From positions 1-5,684 of the forward strand of contig JAKAZF010000222.1 of the NCBI GenBank assembly GCA_021826605.1: a stretch of DNA of 5,684 nucleotides. Reading direction: 5' to 3'. This document shows, one piece after another, positions 1-5,684 of this stretch. The stretch's first letter is position 1. Each line of letters begins with the position of its first letter. Made by a program: the position numbers and the translations under genes. The notes under the pieces were generated by a model. It did not search any database, was not told the DNA's origin, and worked only from the letters and a program-made list of their open reading frames with translations. The DNA is from Planctomycetota bacterium (lineage in GTDB: Bacteria > Planctomycetota > Phycisphaerae > WQYP01).

Positions 1-786
1 CGGCTGCAGGATCCGTCCAATACCCATATTTCCATCCAAAATGCCTGCAAAGATGTCACGATTGAACATATCATCATTCACACGCCGCACAATTCTCCAA
101 ATACCGACGGTATTGATCTTTCCGGCCATAATATCGTGATCACGCATTGCCGCATTTCGGATGGCGATGATTGCATCGCCATTGGTGGCAGCGGGCATCG
201 CAGCCGGAATTATTTTGAAAGCCGGAATATTGTCATTACTCATTGCGCGTTCGGTTATGGCCATGGCATGTCCATCGGCAGCTTCACCAGCGGCGGAATT
301 CGTAATCTTCTGGTGGAAAATTGCACATTTAATCATACCACGGCCGGCATACGCCTTAAATCCAATCTGGGACGGGCCGGCATTGTGGAAAATTTGACAT
401 ATAAAAATATCACCATGCGTGATGTCCGCTGGCCGATTTTTATTTCCAGTTATTATCCGCACGCACCAAAAAGCTCCTGGCTTCAATTGCCACAACCCAT
501 CGGACGCTACACGCCGATCTGGCGCAATATCCGCATTATCAATCTCACCTCGGTGCAATCGCCGGTGGCGGGACACATCATCGGAATGCCCGGTGCCCCG
601 GTAACCAACGTGCTGCTGCGCAATGTTCATATAAAAGCGAAGACCGGAATGATTATTGCAGATGCACGCGATATACGTTTTCAAAACAGCAGCATAATCG
701 CCTCCCGCGGTCCTGCTGTTATGGTGCACCATGCGCGAATCACCGGTATCAGCACTGCTGGAGTAGCTGTGGCCGCTGCCCAGTGA
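1..786 (+). CDS. GH28 polygalacturonase-like glycoside hydrolase, 3' part (5' end outside the window)
   Basis: The reading frame is open from base 1 to the TGA at 784-786, giving 261 visible residues; the N-terminus is missing. The GH28 catalytic motifs appear in order: NTDG (residues 34-37, bases 100-111), GDDC (55-58, 163-174), GHG (87-89, 259-267) and RLKS (118-121, 352-363). These supply the expected three aspartates (D36, D56, D57), H88, R118 and K120, so the enzyme is probably active. The surrounding repeated 'NIVITHC / NLLVENCTF / NLTYKNITM' pattern is typical of the coils of a right-handed parallel beta-helix. Family members hydrolyse alpha-1,4-galacturonosyl links in pectin by inversion, usually outside the cytoplasm. 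Endo- or exo-action, and homogalacturonan versus rhamnogalacturonan preference, cannot be read from this fragment. An ATG at 136 lies inside the fold, just after the first motif, so it is not the true start. The gene is followed 114 bp downstream, on the same strand, by a GH2 gene, possibly in one transcript. Confidence 0.93.
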   Translation, partial: RLQDPSNTHISIQNACKDVTIEHIIIHTPHNSPNTDGIDLSGHNIVITHCRISDGDDCIAIGGSGHRSRNYFESRNIVITHCAFGYGHGMSIGSFTSGGIRNLLVENCTFNHTTAGIRLKSNLGRAGIVENLTYKNITMRDVRWPIFISSYYPHAPKSSWLQLPQPIGRYTPIWRNIRIINLTSVQSPVAGHIIGMPGAPVTNVLLRNVHIKAKTGMIIADARDIRFQNSSIIASRGPAVMVHHARITGISTAGVAVAAAQ

Positions 787-795
787 TATTGTCCG

Positions 796-824
796 TTGAT
801 CACCGGAGCTACAGCGCATAATAT
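796..824 (+). promoter_or_regulatory. Weak possible sigma-70 promoter before the GH2 gene
   Basis: TTGATC (796-801) and TAATAT (819-824) are separated by 17 bp and each match the consensus at four of six positions. The site lies in the gap between the GH28 and GH2 genes, about 75 bp upstream of the GH2 start. Matches this weak arise by chance in AT-rich gaps, so the GH2 gene may equally be transcribed from further upstream together with the GH28 gene. No T-rich terminator hairpin is seen in this gap. Confidence 0.18.
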
Positions 825-889
825 TTAATCCTAGCATCATGCGCTGCGGAAATCGCCACAGCCCGGCGATCCGAAAAAAAAATTACGAT

Positions 890-895
890 AGGAGG
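890..895 (+). promoter_or_regulatory. Shine-Dalgarno sequence of the GH2 gene
   Basis: A perfect AGGAGG lies five bases before the ATG at 901, just after an A-rich stretch (about 874-882) that should keep the site unpaired. It fixes the start of the GH2 gene, because the twin-arginine signal begins directly after that ATG. Confidence 0.85.
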
Positions 896-900
896 CCTTC

Positions 901-3900
901 ATGACTCGTAAGCAAAACCTGGCACGCCGGGACTTCCTGGAACTTGCGTTGCTGACAGGAGCGGGTGCGACCATAACGGCGCGTTCCGCGAAGGGTGCTG
1001 CCCGCAAGCCAGCCTCCAAGCGGGGGACCGGCACCACCATGTACGAAATCCCGGACGCAGGTTGGCGGCTGTGGCTGGATACGCAAGCTTCTTGGGAAAA
1101 CGATCAGCTATATCTTCCTGATGAAGTGGTTCTCCAAACCGTCCCGGTAAATCCGCCCACAGGCGGATGGGAAGTGCTCACTGCGGAGCAAGGAATTGCC
1201 GTGACCCTGCCGGGCACCGTGGAGCAGTATTTCTGGGGAAAAGAAGGTCTGCGCCCTTATCAGGACAACGAATATTTTTTCGCATGGGATGACCCCGAAG
1301 TTCGATGTGGTGCATATTACGGCGTGTCATGGTGGTGGACACAACTGGATATTCCTGAATCGTTCGCGGGGAAAAAAGTGTTGTTGCGTGTGCGCGGTGC
1401 GCGGCAGCGTGCGGAAGTGTACCTTAACGCTCACCTCATTGGCTATGATATAATTGATCAAACCGCTTTCACCTGTGATGCCACATCCGCTATACGTCCC
1501 GGCGGGAAAAACGTCTTGGCGATTCGCATTACCAATCCCGGCGGTCGCTTTGACTGGCCGGATGGAAGTACCACGGTTTGGAGCAATGGCCGCTTTCAGC
1601 GCAGCCATGGTTTTGGCGGTCTCGACCGCGGTTTGCTGCTCGAGGTACATGACGCGGTATATGTTGCCGATGTTTGGGCGCTGAACACTCCCGAAATTCG
1701 AACGGTCGATGCCCATGCGGAATTAACCAATGATTTACCCCATGCGGTGAAAGGCCAATTGCATTTCTCCGTCCTTAACGCCGATGGAAAAGCCATAAAA
1801 CATCACCAGGAGTTAATTGTTGTTTCCACGGGAAGCGGGCATATGTTTCGCGTACCACTGGCCTGTGGCTCCGCTGAACTCTGGGATTTGAGCCATCCGA
1901 ATTTGTATCGACTGCGGGTAGAGTTTCATTCCGATGACCGCAGTATTGCAAGCCACCGCGATGTCGAATTCGGTTTCCGCTGGTTTGAAGCGCAGGGCAT
2001 CGGGGCTGATGCGATGCTGAAACTTAATGGGAGCCGTATCAAGCTTTACACCGCCATTTCATGGGGATTTTGGGGAATTAATGGTCTTTGGCCGACTCCG
2101 GCACTGGCGGAGAAAGAAGTGCGGGCGGCTAAAAGCTTGAACATGAACTGTCTGAATTTTCACCGGCAGATCGGCCGCGAAGAAGTGTTGCAGCAGCAGG
2201 ATCAACTGGGGCTTCTGCGCTATATGGAGGTGGGGGGCGGAAAAGAATTTGTGGCGGGGCCGGCGGATGGATTCTGCGCGAAGTTCATGACCGAAAAGTT
2301 GTTGCGAATGTTCCGGCAGTTTCGCAGCCATCCTTCGCTGGTGATTTATTGTGTGCAAAATGAGTGGAATCCGGACCTTCATGACCCGCGCATTATGGCG
2401 ATGTTAAAACGCCTGCACGCGGAAGACCCCAGCCGCATCGTGACTTTGAAAGACGGGGTCGTACCCGCCGGGGAAGCCTGGTATCGCGCCGGCGGGTGGA
2501 AACTTCATTGGGATCACGGGCATGGCTTCTCGGGATGGTGGTGTCAGCATACCGCCGGTGGCGGCGGCGGGTCGTGGCTGGATCGGTATTATCAAGGCCC
2601 GGATGAGTTTATGTATCGATCTGACAATCGAAGGGAAATTGTCGAGTGGGGCGAGGTCGGCGGCTCGGCGGTTGCTGATAATCATGAATTAATGGTGCGG
2701 CATATTAAAGAGGCTGGCGGTAAAAGCTATGACTTGCTGGATCACCAAGAGATACTGTCGGCCTATAACACATTTCTGGACCACTGGAAATTCCGCTCGG
2801 CATTTCCCACAACCTCGGCGTTGTTTGAATCACTGGGAGACCGATGTTATCAGTGGTGGTCGATCTTGCTGGAAAATTTCCGAATTGCTGAACGTGTGGA
2901 CATGTGTGCCATCAGCGGATGGGAATCCACTGCGATTGAGAATCACTCGGGAATTGTTGATAACCTGAGAAATCATAAAGGCGATCCTGGGCTGATTGCC
3001 CAGTCTCTGCAACCTCTGCTCCCCCTGGCCAAACTCAGACAGACGGTGGTATCAAGCGGGGATGCCGCCGAATTTGACGTGTATTGGGTCAATGAAAGTG
3101 GAAAAGCAGTATCAGGCAATCTTCGAGTCACCTTGGAGATGCCCGATCAGAGTGAAATGACATTATTTGACGCGCCATTACCAACGCATGTCCCGCAACG
3201 ACTTGTTTATCCCATGGCCTCCGGCCAATCCACCGGGCCGCTGGCGCAAGGCGGAACGTATATCATCACAGCGCGAATTGTCGGCCAACCGATCAGCCAT
3301 AAACGGACGATTCTTGCCGTTGACCTTGCCGGCCCGAAAAAAGGTGATATTCGTGTGGGCATTATTGGAAAGCAGCCGGCGATTGGAGGAGCGTTGGCGG
3401 AAGTGCCGGGCGTTCATTGCAGTGAATGCGTCGCTACGGACCACTATGACATGCTGCTCCTGGGCAACGGCCCGGCCGGCAAAATAATATCCGCAACGCA
3501 AACGATTACCGGCACCCCGATCCCCTGGCTTTTTGCGCATCAGTGCGCCGGACAAAGTGGAGATATGCGATTTATTTTCAACGCGCTGCCCGATGCCCCG
3601 GCCGAGATAACGTTATACTTCGCCGAGATTCAGCACAAGGCGGGCAGTCAGCGCGTGTTTGATGTGAACATTAACGGCCAGACCGTGCTAAAACATTTTG
3701 ATATCTGGGCGGAAGCCGGAGGGGCCTGCAAAGCAGTTGAGAAACGCTTCACCCTACGTCCCCGCAATGGCTCGATTGTCATAACACCCGGTGATATTCA
3801 ACATGGTGATGCTGCATTTTCAGGTATTAAAATACAATGCGGCGGGCGTACCATCACCGCCTATTTCGGACCTGAATCGATCAAGCAGCATCTTGGCCCG

Positions 3901-4395
3901 GCGGAACTTATTTGGAAACCATACCAGACTTCCGCCCCCATTACGCCGCAGGTCGCCGAGATTATCCGAAACGGCACGCCGCTGCTGGTGGTGACCGACA
4001 ATGGATTTTTCTCAGACGCCGCGGCGGGCGATCTAATGCGCTTAGGCGCCTTTAATTATCACGGACACGTCGGGTCTTTGCGCTCCATGGACAACTGGAT
4101 GGGCAATTGGATTTTTGTTCGCAGTCATCCCTTGTATGCCGGGCTGCCCGTAAATTGTGCCATGAAAGGTGATTACCAGGTGCCGTTTTTTAACGCAGAC
4201 GGATTACTGCTTGATGGGGACAACGTGGAGATTGCCGCCGCCTACAGCCGGGATCATGATCGCAACGTCGGCGCATCAACGTTTACGACCGCACTGGCAA
4301 AAGGCAAAGTAGTTTTTCACATGATGCCGGCCATGCAGAAAATTGTGCAACGCCGCTGGCTGATCAATGTGCTGAATTATCTGACGGCTCAATAA
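901..4395 (+). CDS. Large Tat-exported GH2 glycoside hydrolase with malectin and amidotransferase-like C-terminal modules
   Basis: This 1164-residue protein is probably a retaining exo-beta-glycosidase (beta-galactosidase, glucuronidase or mannosidase type) acting outside the cytoplasm. The N-terminus carries a twin-arginine signal (ARRDFLEL, residues 8-15), a short hydrophobic stretch and a basic, Ala-rich linker. Next come a GH2 sugar-binding jelly roll (about 85-250, with WWWTQLDIP and RAEVYLNAHLIGYD), an Ig-like sandwich (about 251-360) and a TIM barrel (about 370-700). In the barrel, N487-E488 after 'RSHPSLVIYCVQ' matches the acid/base motif, and E582 in VEWG matches the nucleophile position (TEYG in relatives). 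A further beta-sandwich spans about 708-808. A malectin-like domain (about 864-985, FAEIQHKAGSQRVFDVNING) seems to be inserted into an amidotransferase-like Rossmann domain (about 815-860 plus 986-1164) that shows no catalytic Cys. Substrate cannot be predicted. The GH28 and GH3 neighbours suggest pectin side chains or hemicellulose. The start is fixed by AGGAGG five bases upstream and by the signal peptide. Confidence 0.92.
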   Translation: MTRKQNLARRDFLELALLTGAGATITARSAKGAARKPASKRGTGTTMYEIPDAGWRLWLDTQASWENDQLYLPDEVVLQTVPVNPPTGGWEVLTAEQGIAVTLPGTVEQYFWGKEGLRPYQDNEYFFAWDDPEVRCGAYYGVSWWWTQLDIPESFAGKKVLLRVRGARQRAEVYLNAHLIGYDIIDQTAFTCDATSAIRPGGKNVLAIRITNPGGRFDWPDGSTTVWSNGRFQRSHGFGGLDRGLLLEVHDAVYVADVWALNTPEIRTVDAHAELTNDLPHAVKGQLHFSVLNADGKAIKHHQELIVVSTGSGHMFRVPLACGSAELWDLSHPNLYRLRVEFHSDDRSIASHRDVEFGFRWFEAQGIGADAMLKLNGSRIKLYTAISWGFWGINGLWPTPALAEKEVRAAKSLNMNCLNFHRQIGREEVLQQQDQLGLLRYMEVGGGKEFVAGPADGFCAKFMTEKLLRMFRQFRSHPSLVIYCVQNEWNPDLHDPRIMAMLKRLHAEDPSRIVTLKDGVVPAGEAWYRAGGWKLHWDHGHGFSGWWCQHTAGGGGGSWLDRYYQGPDEFMYRSDNRREIVEWGEVGGSAVADNHELMVRHIKEAGGKSYDLLDHQEILSAYNTFLDHWKFRSAFPTTSALFESLGDRCYQWWSILLENFRIAERVDMCAISGWESTAIENHSGIVDNLRNHKGDPGLIAQSLQPLLPLAKLRQTVVSSGDAAEFDVYWVNESGKAVSGNLRVTLEMPDQSEMTLFDAPLPTHVPQRLVYPMASGQSTGPLAQGGTYIITARIVGQPISHKRTILAVDLAGPKKGDIRVGIIGKQPAIGGALAEVPGVHCSECVATDHYDMLLLGNGPAGKIISATQTITGTPIPWLFAHQCAGQSGDMRFIFNALPDAPAEITLYFAEIQHKAGSQRVFDVNINGQTVLKHFDIWAEAGGACKAVEKRFTLRPRNGSIVITPGDIQHGDAAFSGIKIQCGGRTITAYFGPESIKQHLGPAELIWKPYQTSAPITPQVAEIIRNGTPLLVVTDNGFFSDAAAGDLMRLGAFNYHGHVGSLRSMDNWMGNWIFVRSHPLYAGLPVNCAMKGDYQVPFFNADGLLLDGDNVEIAAAYSRDHDRNVGASTFTTALAKGKVVFHMMPAMQKIVQRRWLINVLNYLTAQ

Positions 4396-4536
4396 TCAGA
4401 TGTCCGTAAATGTCCACCAGCCTGCATCCGGCGGCACCGCCAGGCAACCGTTACTCACGACGAGCGGGCGGAAAAGTCAATAACGACCCAATACCCGCCG
4501 CCGCTGCACTTGAGTACCGTCCAGGCTCGATTCTTG
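4396..4536. other. Convergent intergenic region between the GH2 and toxin genes; no convincing terminator
   Basis: This 141-bp GC-rich gap separates two genes that run towards each other. It contains one small hairpin (GGCG 4430-4433, loop GCAC, CGCC 4438-4441) and a long-range GCGGG (4464-4468) / CCCGC (4494-4498) inverted repeat. Neither is followed by a T-tract on either strand, so an intrinsic terminator is not supported. Termination may be Rho-dependent or located inside the genes. No gene is seen here. Confidence 0.5.
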
Positions 4537-4953
4537 TTATTCACGATGGGCTGCGGGACCCAATATGGAAAGCGGCCTGAAGTAAGCGCGATAAAAGCCG
4601 CGATCTCTGGTCAGCAGCCGATCCGCCTGGTGCAGCGCGTGGGCACCGATCAGAAAATCTGCCGCCACCCGATTCCGGGGCCCGCCACCAAGACGATAAT
4701 TCCGCCAGGTCTGCGACGCTTCCAGAGCGGTCTTAAGCGTCAGGGGTGTGAATTCAACACCCAACTGCTGCATCGCGGTGGCCGCCGCTGATGTCGATCC
4801 GAAGAATGCCCCAACCTCCGCCCAGATCACTTCGCACGCAATAAGCTGGCCCTCCGTGGCGGCACGTTGCAGTAACTCCATGGACGAGCGGCCAAAGGTG
4901 CTGTCAGCGCCAAATATGTCAAGCAGAATACTGGTATCCACGGCAGTTATCAT
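4537..4953 (-). CDS. vapC: PIN-domain ribonuclease toxin, VapC family
   Basis: The 138-residue protein has the length and layout of a VapC toxin, a metal-dependent endoribonuclease that typically blocks translation by cutting tRNA or rRNA. The four acidic residues of the PIN active site can be placed: D6 in AVDTSILLD, E46 in VIWAEV, D99 in AADFLIGAHAL and D117 in LLTRDRGFY, so the toxin looks intact. Its ATG (4953-4951) overlaps the antitoxin stop codon as ATGA, indicating an operon with coupled translation; no strong Shine-Dalgarno of its own is visible. The AbrB-fold partner upstream would neutralise it and repress the operon. The toxin gene converges on the GH2 gene. Its RNA target cannot be inferred. 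The symbol is the family name and does not claim orthology to a studied system. Confidence 0.92.
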   Translation of the reverse strand: MITAVDTSILLDIFGADSTFGRSSMELLQRAATEGQLIACEVIWAEVGAFFGSTSAAATAMQQLGVEFTPLTLKTALEASQTWRNYRLGGGPRNRVAADFLIGAHALHQADRLLTRDRGFYRAYFRPLSILGPAAHRE

Positions 4954-5180
4954 CGGCGGGGTACCTTGCCGCGAAGTTCGACGATGAGTTGGTCCGTCGA
5001 TTTATTGAGCTTAAGAATGCCATAAGCTGCAGCAACCGGATCGGCCATCCCGGATTTGGTAAGCGTCAGATGGCCTGCCTCCTCTCGGACTTCCAGCACC
5101 TGCCCCTTGCGCAGTCCCAGACGTCGCCGCAATAACTGTGGAATGGTAATTTGTCCCTTTTCAGATACAATTGTTTTCAT
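4950..5180 (-). CDS. vapB: AbrB/SpoVT-type antitoxin, VapB family
   Basis: This 76-residue protein begins with a clear SpoVT-AbrB swapped-hairpin DNA-binding domain (about residues 1-45; VSEKGQITIP, then LGLRKGQVLEV). The C-terminal tail, with DPVAAAYGILK (47-57) and LIVELRG (65-71), resembles the toxin-binding tail found in this antitoxin class. It should bind and inhibit the PIN toxin encoded directly downstream, and repress its own promoter with the toxin as co-repressor. Its stop codon overlaps the toxin start by four bases. The start at 5180 is supported because the conserved domain begins at once (MKTIVSEKGQ). No Shine-Dalgarno lies at a usable distance, and the -10 box ends only six bases before the ATG, so translation is probably from a leaderless mRNA. 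Confidence 0.92.
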   Translation of the reverse strand: MKTIVSEKGQITIPQLLRRRLGLRKGQVLEVREEAGHLTLTKSGMADPVAAAYGILKLNKSTDQLIVELRGKVPRR

Positions 5181-5221
5181 ACGTTAAGTGTATGAATTCC
5201 TACTTCATGTGTCAAGCATAC
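5176..5221. promoter_or_regulatory. Candidate autoregulatory operator: inverted half-sites over the antitoxin promoter and start
   Basis: A perfect 7-bp inverted repeat (TTCATAC 5176-5182 and GTATGAA 5190-5196, 7-bp spacer) spans the -10 box and the antitoxin start codon. The second arm is shared with another inverted pair, ATGAA 5192-5196 and TTCAT 5204-5208, also with a 7-bp spacer, lying in the -35/-10 spacer. A further CATAC (5217-5221) sits just upstream of the -35 box. AbrB-fold antitoxins are known to bind inverted repeats in their own promoters, so these sites are a plausible target of the protein encoded at 4950-5180. Binding is inferred, not shown. Confidence 0.55.
5187..5215 (-). 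promoter_or_regulatory. Sigma-70 type promoter of the toxin-antitoxin operon
   Basis: On the - strand a perfect TTGACA -35 box (5215-5210) is followed by a 17-bp spacer and a TACACT -10 box (5192-5187, four of six matches). Transcription starting six to seven bases beyond the -10 box would begin at about 5181-5180, at or next to the A of the antitoxin ATG. This is the strongest promoter match I found in the window. Confidence 0.7.
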
Positions 5222-5294
5222 CCCAGGGATTGGTTGAAGAAAGACCAAGGCACCATTTCCGCAGAACAGCGGAGGGAGCCGGAGTTGTTTTTCG

Positions 5295-5308
5295 CGGTAT
5301 CGATAACG
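5295..5308. promoter_or_regulatory. Imperfect 14-bp palindrome with central CG, possible repressor operator
   Basis: The sequence around 5295-5308 is symmetric at 12 of 14 positions, with a perfect TATCGATA core (5298-5305). A central CG in a palindrome of this size is common in operators of LacI-family sugar regulators. The site lies 150 bp before the GH3 start and just upstream of the weak promoter match at 5314-5341. No regulator gene is in the window and I found no second copy, so the assignment is tentative. Confidence 0.2.
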
Positions 5309-5448
5309 ATCTATTGCTTTTTAAGACGATGGCATCATACTTACACAAACTGTATGGATGCCGAAATACTTCGCTGTTGTGAGCTGGCTGTTTCGGTGCG
5401 ATTGGACGGATGGCGAGCGGATGATATGGCGAAGGGGTTTTACGTGAC

Positions 5449-5453
5449 GGAGG
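5449..5453 (+). promoter_or_regulatory. Shine-Dalgarno sequence of the GH3 gene
   Basis: GGAGG lies seven bases before the ATG at 5461 and four bases before a tandem in-frame ATG at 5458. The longer spacing is nearer the usual optimum, so 5461 is preferred. Starting at 5458 would add only one methionine. Confidence 0.7.
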
Positions 5454-5460
5454 CATCATG

Positions 5461-5684
5461 ATGCGACGACGGGAAATGTTGCAACTGGCGGCGGCGGTGA
5501 TTGTCCTTCCCGGGAAATCAATGACCAGCACCGGTGATCCTGCTAGTGCGGCCACGACGGGGGGCGTTTCACAAACGGCATTTCTGCGGGCCAGAACTCG
5601 TGCCGCGACTTTGGTAGCGTCCATGACGCTGTCGGAAAAAATCAGTCAGACGGGCAATACCGCGCCGGCGATCAAGCGGTTGGG
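5461..5684 (+). CDS. GH3 glycoside hydrolase, N-terminal fragment (continues beyond the window)
   Basis: The frame is open to the window end, giving 74 codons plus two bases. The N-terminus (MRRREMLQLAAAVIVLPG) has a twin-arginine pair, RREMLQ, followed by a hydrophobic segment, suggesting Tat export. After an Ala/Thr-rich linker, residues about 40-74 read FLRARTRAATLVASMTLSEK then ISQTGNTAPAIKRLG. This matches the conserved entry to the GH3 barrel: a 'RA..LV..MTLEEK' helix, then 'APAI.RLG', as in bacterial and plant-type beta-xylosidases and beta-glucosidases. Family members are usually 700-900 residues long, so most of the gene, including the nucleophile Asp and the acid/base, is not visible. 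The likely role is release of terminal beta-xylose, beta-glucose or alpha-arabinose from oligosaccharides, alongside the GH28 and GH2 products. Family assignment rests on this short stretch only. Confidence 0.8.
   Translation, partial: MRRREMLQLAAAVIVLPGKSMTSTGDPASAATTGGVSQTAFLRARTRAATLVASMTLSEKISQTGNTAPAIKRL

Larger units (their letters stand above)
5216..5457. other. Intergenic region upstream of the GH3 gene; no credible gene
   Basis: About 240 bp lie between the antitoxin promoter and the GH3 start. Small open frames here on both strands encode no recognisable domain, overlap the antitoxin promoter or the GH3 gene, and lack a Shine-Dalgarno. The region should hold the GH3 promoter, but only a poor match is seen (TTGCTT 5314-5319, 16-bp spacer, CATACT 5336-5341). 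A CCGAAA (5361-5366) / TTTCGG (5391-5396) inverted repeat has a 24-base loop and unclear meaning. Confidence 0.5.

Noticed and set aside
843..862. Hairpin GCTG..GG / CC..CAGC in the GH28-GH2 gap as a terminator
   Set aside because: The stem is short with a C/A mismatch and is followed by A residues, not T residues, on the + strand; on the - strand the T-run precedes the stem instead of following it.
3178..3555. 125-codon - strand frame inside the GH2 gene
   Set aside because: It is a shadow of the long GH2 frame, with Arg-rich composition and no domain.
4396..5300. Target-site duplications or mobile-element ends around the toxin-antitoxin module
   Set aside because: Only short chance matches such as ATAACGA are shared by the two flanks, and no transposase or terminal inverted repeats were seen.
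5361..5396. CCGAAA / TTTCGG inverted repeat upstream of GH3 as an operator or RNA structure
   Set aside because: Arms of six bases with a 24-base loop are expected by chance in a region of this size, and nothing else supports a function.
5171..5461. 96-codon + strand frame whose stop overlaps the GH3 start region
   Set aside because: It begins with TTG inside the antitoxin gene, runs through the antitoxin promoter, has no recognisable domain and no Shine-Dalgarno. The TGA at 5459-5461 overlapping the tandem ATG looks like chance coupling.
5205..5624. 139-codon - strand frame antisense to the GH3 start
   Set aside because: It overlaps the well-supported GH3 N-terminus and the intergenic region, has low-complexity Arg/Pro/Ala composition and no recognisable domain.

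Overview
This window looks like part of a plant-polysaccharide degradation locus from a Gram-negative environmental bacterium. Three glycoside hydrolase genes lie on the + strand: the 3' part of a GH28 polygalacturonase-like gene (1-786), a complete 1164-residue GH2 enzyme (901-4395), and the first 74 codons of a GH3 enzyme (5461-5684, running off the end). A two-gene toxin-antitoxin module of the VapBC type (AbrB-fold antitoxin plus PIN-domain toxin) lies on the - strand between the GH2 and GH3 genes (4537-5180).

The organism cannot be fixed from the sequence. Tat-type signal peptides on secreted glycosidases, a GH2 carrying malectin and amidotransferase-like modules, and moderate GC content fit the PVC group (Planctomycetota, Verrucomicrobiota, Lentisphaerota) or Acidobacteriota. 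This is inference only.

Layout: GH28 ends at 786. A 114-bp gap follows, with a strong Shine-Dalgarno just before the GH2 start at 901. GH2 ends at 4395 and converges, across 141 bp with no convincing terminator, on the toxin gene. The toxin start overlaps the antitoxin stop by four bases (ATGA). The antitoxin has a good sigma-70 type promoter (perfect -35 box, 17-bp spacer) placed so close to the ATG that its mRNA should be leaderless. TTCAT/CATAC half-sites in alternating orientation cover this promoter and are a likely autoregulatory operator. A gap of about 240 bp without a credible gene then leads to the GH3 start, which has its own Shine-Dalgarno.

Working model: the GH28 enzyme cuts pectic galacturonan backbones, while the GH2 and GH3 enzymes, both apparently exported by Tat, remove beta-linked sugars from side chains or hemicellulose. 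The toxin-antitoxin module is probably an independent passenger or stabilising element and not part of the catabolic pathway. The features most worth a second look are the apparent nesting of a malectin domain inside the amidotransferase-like domain of the GH2 protein, and the leaderless, operator-covered antitoxin promoter. I see no clear evidence of a wholly new system.
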